Shown: positions 16,612 to 26,200 of the stretch, one piece after another
How the letters are laid out: each line of letters begins with the position of its first letter
Numbering within the stretch: position 1 is the stretch's first letter
Origin: JBEKCP01 sp049509515
GTDB taxonomy: Bacteria > Planctomycetota > Planctomycetia > Pirellulales > Thermoguttaceae
Length of the DNA: 64,000 nt
Direction: 5' to 3'
NCBI GenBank assembly: GCA_049509515.1
Contig: JBEKZV010000027.1
Location: forward strand, 1 to 64,000
Program-made: the position numbers and the translations under genes
Notes under the pieces: model-generated
What the model was told of the DNA's origin: nothing
Seen by the model: the letters and a program-made list of their open reading frames with translations, nothing else
Databases searched by the model: none

Positions 16612-18123
16612 TCACTCGAGGCAGGCCGCTGGCGCCGGCAACAGTGTGGCTGGCGAGCAACCATCGCCCTCGTGGCAGTAGGTGCAGTTGCCGCCATTCT
16701 GGCGTGCGGCCTCGAGCGCCGCTTCGGCCCGGCGAAACAGGCCCACCAAGTCGTCCCTCGCGGCCATTTCGATCACGCCGAGGCTGACGGAAAAATGCGA
16801 CGGGCCATCGCCGGCCGTCGCTGGCTGCTGCCGGACCAGCTTGCGGATTCGCTCGGCCACGGCGACCGCATCGCCGAGCCGCGCCGCCGGCAGAAGGAAC
16901 GCTAGGCAACTGGAGCTGTAGCGGGCCACCAAGTCCATCTGGCGGACCATTGCCAGCACGGTCCTGGTGAGGATGGCCATGCGGGCGTCGTCGCCCTGCC
17001 GGCCGTCGTGGGCGGGCTGGGCCCCCCCGTCGATCTCGACCAGGACGAGGGACAGGGTGGCGCCGCCCCGCTTCCATTCCGCCATCCGGCTGCGGACGTG
17101 CTGGCAGAACGCCGTCCGGTTGAGCAACTCCGAGAGGGTGTCGTCTTGCGGCACGGCGGGTGCCGCGGCATCGTTTTGCGGGGCTGCGGCGGGGGTTGTC
17201 TCCGGGGAGACCGGCGGGTAGGGCCACTGGCCATCGTCACCCAGCCGCGTCACTTCCAGGCCGTCGTGCCAGTGGGCGCAATTGCGGCCGGCGTTCTTGG
17301 AGGCGTACAGGGCCTCGTCGGCCCGATGAACAAGCCCCGCCACGTCTTCGCCCGGGCGCACCAGGGCGATGCCCAGGCTCGCCGTGACTTGAAAGCGGCG
17401 ATTGTCACAATGGAAGCTGGCCCGCTCGACCATCTTGCGGGCCCGCGCCGCGGCCGTGCGGGTCTCGTCGGGGGAGGCCCCGGGGAGGAGGACGGCGAAC
17501 TCCTCGCCGCCGTAGCGTGCGACGACGTCCGTGTCGCGGAAGCTCCGCTGCAGGATCCGCGCCACGCCCCGCAGGACTTCGTCGCCCGCCTGGTGCCCGT
17601 AGGTGTCGTTGAACCGCTTGAACTTGTCCAGGTCGATCATCACCAGGGCGAAGGCCCGGCCGGAGCGCTGGAAATCGGCCAGGCAGCGGGCGAGCCGATC
17701 GTCCAGTGCCCGGCGGTTGCCCACCAGTGTCAGAGCGTCGGTCCGCGCCTCGGCGGCGTGGGACTCGACCAGCCGGGCCTGTTGGCGGAGTTGGTCTTCC
17801 GCCTGCTCCAGCCGCCCCTGCATCGACTTGTTGGCGTCGATGAGCCTGGTCACCGCGTGAACGATCTTCGCCGGCTCCTGGATGCTGCCGGAGGCCAACT
17901 CCTCGTTGATCTCCTCGACCCGGCTGCTGTGCTGGCCGACCTCGCGGGCCACGTGGCTGGCCATGCGCTGCAGACAGGCCAGGACTTCGTGGGCGCGGCG
18001 GACTTCGTCGGCGCCCCGTTCGGGCGCGGACTTTGCCTGCCGGCTCCCCAACCACCAACCGGCCAAGACGCCCATGGCGAGCGTCAGCAGCGCGAACCCG
18101 ATATCCACCCAGACGATTGCCAT
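16612..18123 (-). CDS. Membrane-anchored diguanylate cyclase with a second, degenerate GGDEF domain
   Basis: The 503-residue protein has an N-terminal transmembrane helix (about 6-28) and a coiled linker. The first GGDEF domain has the active signature YGGEEF at 204-209, preceded by RDTD, the RxxD inhibitory site, exactly five residues upstream. It should make cyclic di-GMP and be product-inhibited. A second GGDEF-like domain (about 330-480) begins LLNRTAFCQHVRSRM and aligns with the first, but its signature is replaced by YSSSCL, so it is presumably a non-catalytic sensor or dimerisation domain. Confidence 0.85.
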   Translation of the reverse strand: MAIVWVDIGFALLTLAMGVLAGWWLGSRQAKSAPERGADEVRRAHEVLACLQRMASHVAREVGQHSSRVEEINEELASGSIQEPAKIVHAVTRLIDANKSMQGRLEQAEDQLRQQARLVESHAAEARTDALTLVGNRRALDDRLARCLADFQRSGRAFALVMIDLDKFKRFNDTYGHQAGDEVLRGVARILQRSFRDTDVVARYGGEEFAVLLPGASPDETRTAAARARKMVERASFHCDNRRFQVTASLGIALVRPGEDVAGLVHRADEALYASKNAGRNCAHWHDGLEVTRLGDDGQWPYPPVSPETTPAAAPQNDAAAPAVPQDDTLSELLNRTAFCQHVRSRMAEWKRGGATLSLVLVEIDGGAQPAHDGRQGDDARMAILTRTVLAMVRQMDLVARYSSSCLAFLLPAARLGDAVAVAERIRKLVRQQPATAGDGPSHFSVSLGVIEMAARDDLVGLFRRAEAALEAARQNGGNCTYCHEGDGCSPATLLPAPAACLE

Positions 18124-18414
18124 ACTGCCGTTGCTTGTTCCGCAGCCTTCCAGAGCGACTGGACAAGGTGACAGGCACCTTCCGTCGGCCCCCTTTTGCC
18201 GGATGCGCCTATGGAGTTGTACAACACCCCCCCGTCGTGGCCATGTACGACAAAGCCATGTTAATTTAATAGCACGCCCACCGGAAGAGTCAACTTGGCT
18301 GCGGCGATGGTGTTAGGAAACTGTGAGGAGGGCGCATCTCACCCGAAGGATGGGTGCGCCAGGCAGCCGGGCCCAGCGGGCCGGACACCCCTCGCGGACA
18401 TTCATCCGCGGTTA
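18124..18414. other. Intergenic region with REP-like and terminator-like hairpins
   Basis: A GGTGACAGGCACC word near 18166-18180 belongs to a palindrome class often seen in planctomycetes. The inverted repeat CGCGGA-CATTCA-TCCGCG at 18393-18410 lies just past the stop of the minus-strand TPR gene and could end its transcript, although no T-run follows. No gene is visible. Confidence 0.4.
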
Positions 18415-18831
18415 TCAGGTCTTCGCCAGCAGTTGGGAATAACGGGTCAGGTCCTCCTCGGCCTGGACCCGGTCGCCGCGGGCGCGATGGGCGGCAGCCC
18501 GGTTGCAGTAGGCCGCGGCATAGGTCGGATCGAGTTGGATCGCCCGGCTGTAGTCCATGACGGCCTTCTCCGCATCGCCGCGCTCCGCCCAGGCGCAGCC
18601 GCGGGCGAAGTAGGCGCGGACGTGCCTCGCGTCGAGCCGGATCGCCTCCGTAAAGGCGGCAATCGCCTGGTCCGGCTCGTTGTAGTCCAGGTACTCCAGC
18701 CCGCGGTGATAGGCTTCTCGGGCATCTTGCGGTTCGAGCAAGGCTGACTCCCGCGCTTCCAGGTTCGACCGGGAAAATGAGACCCGCTCCCCTTTTTCCG
18801 TGCTGCCGCAGAGATCATTCCGCAAAACCAC
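18415..18831 (-). CDS. Tetratricopeptide repeat protein
   Basis: The 138-residue protein holds three consecutive TPR motifs (AYHRGLEYLDYNEPDQAIAA, AYFARGCAWAERGDAEKAV, AYCNRAAAHRARGDRVQAEE). These form a protein-binding superhelix. There is no signal peptide. The first 25 residues partly translate a palindromic GGGAGCGGGTCTCA repeat at 18772-18800, so the GTG at 18831 may not be the true start. It lies 15 bp downstream of hldE and may be co-transcribed with it. Confidence 0.7.
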   Translation of the reverse strand: MVLRNDLCGSTEKGERVSFSRSNLEARESALLEPQDAREAYHRGLEYLDYNEPDQAIAAFTEAIRLDARHVRAYFARGCAWAERGDAEKAVMDYSRAIQLDPTYAAAYCNRAAAHRARGDRVQAEEDLTRYSQLLAKT

Positions 18832-18846
18832 GGCCTTGGCAAGCCC

Positions 18847-20340
18847 CTAGGCCGCCGAGCGGACCCGTACCGGCAGGCTGCGGATTCTATCAATCAGGTC
18901 GGTTGTCGAGTAGTCCGCCAGGGTGGACACGGTGGCCACCCGCCCGCCATGGCCCAGGACCGCCTCGTGCCCGACGACTTCGTCGAGGCTGTACTGGTCG
19001 GCCTTTACGAGCACGTCGGGCAGAACCCGCTCGACGAGGCCCTGGACGCTGGCGTCGTCGAAAATGACGACGAAATCGACGCAGGCCAATGCGGCCAATA
19101 TGGCGGCCCGGCCCTGCTGGTCGATGATCGGCCGGCCTGGCCCTTTGATCTCCCGGACGCTGCGGTCACTGTTGACGGCCACCAGCAGGCAGTCCCCCTG
19201 CCGGCGGGCCTCCACCAGCGAGGCGACGTGTCCGGGGTGCAACAAATCGAAGCAACCGTTGGTCATGACGATCTTCCGGCCGGCCAGCCGTGCCCTTGCC
19301 AGCGCCGCGTCGAGTTGTTCCAGCGAAAGGAGCTTGGGCTGGGGCGCGGCAGCCTGCGACAACTCGGCGAGGATCTCGTCCCGGCTGAGCGGGACGACGC
19401 CCAGCCGCTCGACTTCCAGCCCGCCGGCCACGTTGGCCACCTCGATGGCCGCGGCCGTGTCGGCCCCACCGGCCAGCAGATAGCCCAAAACGGCCAACAC
19501 CATGTCGCCGGCCCCGGTGATGTCGCACACCTGGCGCGGCCGGGCGGGGAACCATTGCTCCCGCCCCGTACGGTCGACCCACGCCATGCCGTCGCGGTCC
19601 AGCGTGACGACCACCGACTGCACGCCGAAATCCAACAGCCGCCGTCCGGCCCGGATGGCCTCCGCGGGCGTAGTGATCCGCACGCCGGCGGCCCGTCCCG
19701 CCTCCACCCGGTTCGGCGTGATGCAGGTGCAGCCCGCGTAACGCTGGTAGTCCGCATCCTTCACGGGGTCGGCCAGCACGGGCACGCCGGCCGCCTGCGC
19801 CAATCGGACCAGCCGCGGGATCATCTCCCCCTTGCAGACGCCCTTGTTGTAGTCGCTCAAGAGCACCAGGTCCACTTCGTCGATCGACCGGGCGATACCC
19901 GACAGGATCGACTCGGCCGTCGCGGCGGCGATCGGCACGTCGCTCTCGCGGTCCACGCGCATCATCTGGTGGGGATAGTGCTGGTGGGCACGGCCCAGCA
20001 GCCGCTCCTTGACTGTCGTCGGGCGGTCCGCGACCGGCAGGACCAGGCGATGGTTGATATCGAGATTTTCCAGGAGCCGGCAGACCTGTTGGCCTTCGTC
20101 GTCCCGGCCCACGACGGCGGCCAGGATCGTTTGCGCCCCCAGCGTGACGAGCATCGAGGCGACGCTCCCCGCCCCGCCCAGCCGGTGCTCCTGGTGGCCG
20201 ATCCGCAAGATGGGGATGGGGGCCTCCGGGCTGATCCGCTCGACGTCGCCCCACACGTAGCGGTCCAGCATGATGTCGCCCACCAGCAGAATGCGGGGGC
20301 GAAGGTCCCCTTCCAATAGCCCAAGCGAAGCGGTGGACAT
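18847..20340 (-). CDS. hldE: Bifunctional heptose-7-phosphate kinase / heptose-1-phosphate adenylyltransferase
   Basis: HldE makes ADP-heptose for the lipopolysaccharide inner core. Residues 1-330 are a ribokinase-type kinase (GDIMLDRYVWGDVERISPEAP, GGAGSVA, DITGAGDMVLA). Residues 345-497 are a nucleotidyltransferase with TNGCFDLLHPGHV containing HxGH. Full length at 497 residues. With lpxK next door it indicates that this organism builds a real LPS. Confidence 0.93.
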   Translation of the reverse strand: MSTASLGLLEGDLRPRILLVGDIMLDRYVWGDVERISPEAPIPILRIGHQEHRLGGAGSVASMLVTLGAQTILAAVVGRDDEGQQVCRLLENLDINHRLVLPVADRPTTVKERLLGRAHQHYPHQMMRVDRESDVPIAAATAESILSGIARSIDEVDLVLLSDYNKGVCKGEMIPRLVRLAQAAGVPVLADPVKDADYQRYAGCTCITPNRVEAGRAAGVRITTPAEAIRAGRRLLDFGVQSVVVTLDRDGMAWVDRTGREQWFPARPRQVCDITGAGDMVLAVLGYLLAGGADTAAAIEVANVAGGLEVERLGVVPLSRDEILAELSQAAAPQPKLLSLEQLDAALARARLAGRKIVMTNGCFDLLHPGHVASLVEARRQGDCLLVAVNSDRSVREIKGPGRPIIDQQGRAAILAALACVDFVVIFDDASVQGLVERVLPDVLVKADQYSLDEVVGHEAVLGHGGRVATVSTLADYSTTDLIDRIRSLPVRVRSAA

Positions 20341-20469
20341 CCCTGGGGCGGCTCCTGGATCCGGAAAGTCTCCCCTCTCCCTCCGGGAGAGGCACCCACG
20401 AGTGGGTACCCGGGGCTGAGGGTGCGTGCCGAAAGGATAGCCGGATTGGCGGCTCGGGCCAAGACCAAT
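20341..20469. repeat. GAGAGG-type palindromic intergenic element
   Basis: Between lpxK and hldE, CCCTCTCCCTCCGGGAGAGG (20376-20395) forms an imperfect hairpin followed by GTGGGTACCCGGGGCTGAGGG. It is related to the CTCTCCCGCGTACGGGCGAGGG element read in frame by the DUF4062 gene at about 60.37 kb. Confidence 0.5.
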
Positions 20470-21666
20470 TCAGGCCAGCATGGCGGCCAGGCGGGCCTCG
20501 AACGCCTCGCGGCCGGCAAGCATCTCCAGCCCGATCCGCACGGCCCACAACGGCCGGTCGCCCAAGCATACCCCCCCCAGCTTGACTAGATCCTTCTGGG
20601 TGCAGAGGACCGCCGCCACCCCCAGCCGCCGGGCCGCGGCAGCCAGCCGCTCCAGGTCCCGCCGGGTATAGGCGTGGTGATCCGGAAACTCCAGAAACTC
20701 GACCACCCGGTAGCCGCAGGCGGCCAGGGTATGGCGGAAACCGGCCGGGTTGCCGATCCCGCAAAACGCCAGCACCGCTTGGCCGGCCAGAGACTCCAAT
20801 GCCGCTTCTTGAAGGCGGAAGACGGAACGTGGGGGAAGAGAAAAGCCCGCCGACTGCGCCGGCGGGTTGTTCGCGGGCGCTGTCGCCCCCACCAGGGCCT
20901 CGGGCCGGTGGGCCAGCTCCAGCCACTGGACCCCGGGGGCGTAGTGCTCGACCTGGCGGCGAATCTCCCCGCGCTGGTCCCGAGCGATCAGATCGGCCCG
21001 GGAGAGGGCCACCACGTCGGCGCGGGCCAGGCCCTTCGGCGGCTCGCGGAGCGTGCCCCGCGGAAAGACGTGCCCCCAGCCGAACGGCTCCAGGGCGTCC
21101 AGGAGCACCAGGTCCAGGTCCCGCGCGAGCCGCCGGTGCTGAAAACCATCGTCCAGCAGGATCACCCGGCACTGGAACTCGTCGATCGCCCGCCGCGCGG
21201 CAGCCACGCGATCGGGATCCTGGACGTGCGGGACGCCGGGCAGGTTCCAGGCCAGCTCCACGGCCTCGTCGTTTTGTGGTGCAGGCGTCCCGCCTGCTCC
21301 TTGGCCGCTGTACCGCGAGCCCCACCCCCCCGGACGCAGTCCGGGGGCTTCACTCCCCGCCCCCTGACACCTGACATCTGACACCTGACACCTGGCTGCC
21401 GCCCCGTAGCCGCGGCTGACGATGCCCACCGGCACCTGCCGGTCGGCCAGCCATCGGGCGAGCCACTGGACCATCGGCGTCTTGCCGGTGCCGCCGAGCG
21501 TCAGGTTGCCGACGCTCAACACCCGCGCGGCGACGCGGTGGACGGCGGCCGCCCCGCTGTCGTAGCGGCGGTTGCGGCGGCGGACGGCCCAGGTGTAAGG
21601 CACTTCGGCAGCCCGCAGCCCGCCGCGCAACACGGCCGCCCACAGCCCGCGCCGCCGCCCGCTCAC
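20470..21666 (-). CDS. lpxK: Tetraacyldisaccharide 4'-kinase LpxK
   Basis: LpxK phosphorylates the 4' position of the lipid A precursor at the inner membrane. The P-loop GGTGKT is at 58-63, and ILLDDGFQHRRLARDLDL and DALEPFGWGHVFPRGTLREP are the family blocks. At 398 residues it is longer than usual because residues about 90-135 are a low-complexity insert (CQVSDVRCQG and following), where a TGACACCTGACA intergenic repeat lies in frame between GIVSRGYG and the NDEAVE block. A second, shorter low-complexity stretch follows ALVGATAP. Start: GTG at 21666. Confidence 0.88.
   Translation of the reverse strand: MSGRRRGLWAAVLRGGLRAAEVPYTWAVRRRNRRYDSGAAAVHRVAARVLSVGNLTLGGTGKTPMVQWLARWLADRQVPVGIVSRGYGAAARCQVSDVRCQGAGSEAPGLRPGGWGSRYSGQGAGGTPAPQNDEAVELAWNLPGVPHVQDPDRVAAARRAIDEFQCRVILLDDGFQHRRLARDLDLVLLDALEPFGWGHVFPRGTLREPPKGLARADVVALSRADLIARDQRGEIRRQVEHYAPGVQWLELAHRPEALVGATAPANNPPAQSAGFSLPPRSVFRLQEAALESLAGQAVLAFCGIGNPAGFRHTLAACGYRVVEFLEFPDHHAYTRRDLERLAAAARRLGVAAVLCTQKDLVKLGGVCLGDRPLWAVRIGLEMLAGREAFEARLAAMLA
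21363..21394. repeat. TGACACC tandem repeat inside lpxK
   Basis: TGACACC/TGACATC is repeated four times (21363-21394). Normally such repeats are intergenic, as at 21779-21843 and 29004-29033 in this window. Confidence 0.75.
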
Positions 21667-21716
21667 CAGGTCACGGAATTCCGCCGGCCGAAACAGAGGC
21701 AGCGACCTTCCAAGGA

Positions 21717-21843
21717 GTTTTCAGTAATCAGTTTTCAGTAATCAGCTTTCGGTTCCCAATCCGGCCGCCTACTGGCACCTGACAACTGACCACTGACAAC
21801 TGACCACTGACAACTGACCACTGACAACTGACCACTGACAACT
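21717..21843. repeat. Two intergenic tandem repeats upstream of lpxK
   Basis: First TTTTCAGTAATCAG occurs twice (about 21718-21746). Then a 14-bp unit TGACCACTGACAAC is repeated between four and five times (21779-21843). The array ends at the stop codon of the next gene. Confidence 0.85.
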
Positions 21844-22585
21844 ACTTCCCCTCCTCCCGCACCTGGACCTGCAACGCGCCGAGCATCCGCGTGATGGCCT
21901 CTTCCTTCTTCCGGATCAGCGGCACGTTGTCCAGGACGATCGCCCGCCGCTCGTCGCTTGCCTGGAGGATCAACCGCCCGGACCCCAGGAGCAGGTATTC
22001 GAATATGTCGTTGATCTCCTTGTCGATCCGCAGGTGCGGCGAGGGGAAGCGCTCGAGATTGCTCAGGAAGCCGTGATGGTGCAAGAGCTCGTTGGGCCGC
22101 ACTTCCCAGCAGTCGAAGCGGACCGCCACGAGCATCAGCAGATAGATGGCCCCCAGGATGCCGGCGAACGCCCAAAAGAAGGTCGGGTTGGCCACCGGGT
22201 GGAACCGTTTCAGGATGTTCGTCAGTACCGGCATGAGCCCCGGGTGGAAGGTGAACAACAGGATCGCCCCCAGGACGACGGCCACGCCGAGAAACAGCAG
22301 CGTCAGCGAAGTGGTCCGCGGGAAGTCGAAGGCCAGGATCACCAGGTTCAGCGTCATGAGCCCCAGGAACAGGATGCAGACGATCTTGGCCGCCGTGTTC
22401 TCCGGGGCCAACGGATCGTGCATCAGCCCCAGAATGACGGCCGCCAGCACCGAGGCGATCAGGAGCGGGTACAGGAAGACGATCTTGGGGTACGGAATCA
22501 ACAGGACGCTTTGGGGCGGTTCCTCGGGATTCTTCCCGCCCGGCAGCGGCCCCTGGCCGGGTCTGTCGCGTAACGAGTCGGACAT
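21842..22585 (-). CDS. Membrane protein with C-terminal PH-like region
   Basis: The 247-residue protein is not assigned to a named family. After a Pro-rich cytoplasmic start come four hydrophobic segments (about 28-48, 58-78, 86-105, 122-142). A soluble tail follows (FDCWEVRPNELLHHHG, LRIDKEINDIFEYLLLGSGRLIL) that resembles bacterial PH domains. The ATG at 22585 is set by GGGAGG eight bases upstream, although the frame is open to 22906. It is first in the minus-strand run leading to lpxK. Confidence 0.65.
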   Translation of the reverse strand: MSDSLRDRPGQGPLPGGKNPEEPPQSVLLIPYPKIVFLYPLLIASVLAAVILGLMHDPLAPENTAAKIVCILFLGLMTLNLVILAFDFPRTTSLTLLFLGVAVVLGAILLFTFHPGLMPVLTNILKRFHPVANPTFFWAFAGILGAIYLLMLVAVRFDCWEVRPNELLHHHGFLSNLERFPSPHLRIDKEINDIFEYLLLGSGRLILQASDERRAIVLDNVPLIRKKEEAITRMLGALQVQVREEGK

Positions 22586-22654
22586 GGTCTGGTCCTCCCA
22601 ACGGCTCGGGTTTCCGCACAGTCTACCGCTTCGGGCGGTGCAATGCCAGCCCTG

Positions 22655-22756
22655 TCGCAATGTAACCCGCACACGCCGTGTGCGGAATCTTGCGGCACTC
22701 GCCCTGTACCTGACCTGTGGCGTCGCAATGTAGCCCGCAGACGCCGTGTGGGGAAT
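22655..22756. repeat. Pair of 34-bp palindrome-containing repeats
   Basis: TCGCAATGTAACCCGCACAC... (22655-22688) and TCGCAATGTAGCCCGCAGAC... (22723-22756) are near-identical direct repeats 68 bp apart. Each has a core in which CCGCACACG faces CGTGTGCGG. They lie in the promoter-side intergenic region of the membrane protein gene. Confidence 0.75.
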
Positions 22757-23231
22757 CCGGCACGCCGACCATGCCGACCACGCTGCGCACGGTGCCCGGT
22801 GCCCGCTACAGTGCCAGAAAACCCGGCCGCACACCGTCCCGCCGGCCCGGCCGTGATTTGGCCGGCGCCTGGCGTCTACCGACACCCGACACCTCTCGCC
22901 TGGCACCTAGCGCCGGCCTGGCCGCCTCCTGGCGGGTGCCCTCGGTGGTTCGCCGCTCGCCTCGACTGAGATACATGTCCCGGCAAAGGGTCGCCTAATG
23001 GCTTGTGCCACGCGTCACGGCAGTTGGGACGATCGGTCTCCGTTCGGCAGCCTCGCGTTTCTAGGCACGCGTCGGTGTGCGGGACCGACGCGCGCCAAGA
23101 GGGCATTCCATCGTCTCATCAAACGAACTGCTGCGCGGCTCGCTGGATTTACTTCCCGACGTCTCTCTTGCCGCCTCGGGGGAGATTGCCTCGATTCCAC
23201 CGCCCTTTCCTCCCCAAGACCCAGCTACGCC
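22757..23231. other. Intergenic region with a REP-like hairpin
   Basis: No gene is visible. A CACCTGACACC-like degenerate word lies at about 22876-22912. At 23068-23092 there is a perfect hairpin CGCGTCGGT-N7-ACCGACGCG, also present at 45.87 and 59.57 kb. Confidence 0.5.
23068..23092. repeat. REP-like hairpin, family GCGTCGGT-N7-ACCGACGC (copy 1)
   Basis: A nine-base perfect stem with loop GTGCGGG, intergenic, 140 bp past the stop of the giant ATPase gene. The other copies in the window have loop GGGGGCG. Confidence 0.75.
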
Positions 23232-26200
23232 TCACTGGACCGGCAGTGGGGTGACGAAGTCATCTCGCATCCGAAATGCGGCGGACGAGCCTTGTTCCAC
23301 GAGAGCGTCGAGCAGCACGAGGACAGCGTCGCGAAGGTCATTTTGACTCTTGAGTTGCAGAGGCCTCCCGAAGACGTACCGCTGGAGCAGAACCTCGAGG
23401 AGGAAGACGCTGTTTCCAAGCTTCAGCAATTGTGCGGGGTCTCCCTGTTGGAGCCGATTCGCAATCCGGATGAACGCTTCCGGAAGCGAATGCTCACCGA
23501 CGTGATACAGGAACCGGAGGTAGTGGTCTAACACCACCGAAGACGCGGGCAGGTCGTCGAAAAGCGAGTGGACGCGCTGCGAGTGCCCCTCAAGGCTTCG
23601 CCAGTGCCGGATGTCGTCCTTCCACGATGCTCCGAGGAACATGGCCGATAACATCTCTTGTCCGGTCGGGCGTGCCGCGTCGAGCCACTGGAGCCACTTG
23701 GCGTTTCGGACTTTGTCCGCGAATAGCTCCCAGAGCGACCAAAACTGTGCCGTGCTCGGCTGCCGATCCTCCTGTCCAATGAGACCAAGTACGAGCCACC
23801 TGCATTCCTCCGGGTGCCGGTCAACGGCGTCCAGGATAGGTTGGAGGATCACGCCCGCCGCGGGTGCCGAGGTCCGGAGCAAGAAGTTCTCAAGCAGACC
23901 GGTGAGTTCTGCCTCCGTCTCGTGGCTCCGACCGGGGTGCCACTCATACCGGTCGTGCCGGCAGTCGTCATCCGCGTCCCACCACGCGACGAGCGTCTCC
24001 CCGAGGCGATGGAACGCCGCAATCGCGACGGGTTCCGTTGGCGCCTGCCCTAGAATCGCCAAGATTCGTGCGCTAGCCTCTGCGCCAAACCACTGGGTCG
24101 GGTCAAGGTGCTCAAGTGAGTCGGCCGGTATTCCGTCGCCTTCAAAGAATCGCTGCCGGATGGCCAACGCAACCTCTCCGGCGACCCGGTCGGCCCATCC
24201 TCCGCCGTGAGCCTCTGAGAACTGTTGTTCTTGGAGGAGTCTACTGCGTTCCTCGTCATGAGTTGTTTGCAGCAGACTCGCTTCCGCGGCGAGCGTGTGA
24301 ACGCATCGCAGTGCCAAATCCCGGTCCATCGTCCACAGGTTCTTTGCGACTCCCCATGCTGCATAGGAACGGACCTCGTTGGTCGCGTGAGTCAACCCAA
24401 GTACCAGCGCCTGCGCGACGCGACGCTGCTGCTGCTGAGCGAGGGACTTGCCGAGCAGCAAGGGTACGACCCACGCGCACGGCCGGTCCGCGGACATCTC
24501 GTAACGCTGCACGCGTGCCATCTGGTTCCAATTATTCGCGCCGCGCTCCACTTCCGAGCAGACGCAGCCCACGCACCACTCGCGTTCGCTGTCAGCCATC
24601 TCATCCCAATGGTCGCGAACGCAAACGGCAGCGACGTACCCTGGCCCGCCTTGGCCCGGGTCATACACATCGGCAACACCGCCTTGTGGAGCTTGGCCTG
24701 CCAGCAGAAACTCCCGCCACCGCGCAGGGCTGTAAGTCGCGGCCTCCTCTCCCCTGAACACCTTCATTCCCCACATCAGGAGGCCCAGCCGGGACCCCAT
24801 CGCTTGATAGTCCGCGGCGCTCTGGTCGGCGATCTTCTTGGGGTCGTCTTCTTGCAAATTCAGTTGAAGTCGTGCACGCCGCGGAGCATCCTCAGCGGAC
24901 TTTTCTCCGTCCGCGGCGACTGGGCCTTCGGCATCGTCCCCAGCGACGGCATACTGCCGCAAATCCATGCGATGGAGCGCGAGCCGCCAGAGGCGTTCGT
25001 CCTCGTTCTGCTCATCCACGGGCCGCATCTCCGCACGGTAGCGATCCAAGATCTCGTGTGCACGCCCCGCAAGCGGCCCCAGCTGTAGGTTCATGACCGC
25101 TGTTTCCAGGTCACTACTTCGGTGCGGCAGTTCATCTGCTCCTTTCCGTTCCGCCTCATAGAGCTTGTTTCCGACGTTGAGTTGGGACATTAAGCCAAAC
25201 ATCTTGGAAGGTGCCTGCGATTCCTGCACGAGCCGCACGTGGTCGAGGCGGATGCACGGCGGCGAGCCGAGCAACACCAGCAGCGTGGCGCCGGCCGCGC
25301 GAGGAAATGCGGTCGCTACGCTCGCGACGACCGCGGTGACGGCGGCGGAGTCACTTTCAAGGAGGAGAAACAGGAGAACCGCGTCAAGCCCGTCCGGATT
25401 CGCCTTCGCATATTCTAGCAGCCAACATTCCAACGCCATCAAAATAGACTGCAGGACGTAAGGTCCGACCGACGTCCCGCGATAAAGGTTCCAAAGCCGA
25501 CCGTTGCACCATTGGCTCTTCGACGTGCCTTCCACGAACGTCAGCTTAATCTCGAAGGGAGGTTCGACGTGCTCCGACGGCACCCTCGGGTGCGCGTACC
25601 AGTCGGCGCTGTGCTTGAAAAGCCCAAGAATGAACCTCAGCCCCTTGTCGGGATGATGTCGCAGGAGTTGAAAAAAGGGCCCGCGGTACGCACTTGCAGG
25701 AAAGAAGCCGTGGCTTCTGCCTCGCTTGATTCCGAAAAGAGTTTCAAGCTCCAAATCGCTGCCGTAGTAGCCCCATCTGCTTCGGAGATCGGCCTCCGAG
25801 CAGAGCAGATGCTCGTTGGCCACCGAAACAACGGAATCCGGCATATCTCGGGCCGCGGGCATGCCCTCCACCGTTTCAAAGATGATTTCACGGAAGCCCC
25901 TCGTCGCACTGTCGGGCCTCTCGTTTCCACTTCCCTGTAGAAGCGCAACGAAACGGTCGCGACCGGCGTTAGGAACCTTGGCGATCACCCGTAACACGCG
26001 TTTCCGCTGGTCGTCCGACCGGTAGTCGTCGAAACCTGCCAAGAGCCAGTGCGCAATTTCCGCAGCGGAGTCGGCACCGTCCGGATACGGGCATTGCCAC
26101 GACACGCCGCGCGCCCAGTCCTCAATGAGCCCCACGAGAAGCGCGCGATCCGCTCCGGCGAACGAGCCCAAGTTAGTTTGAACGAGACGAAGGATGCAAG

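Noticed and set aside
21779..21843. CRISPR array
   Set aside because: The 14-bp units are directly adjacent with no spacers, so it is a simple tandem repeat.
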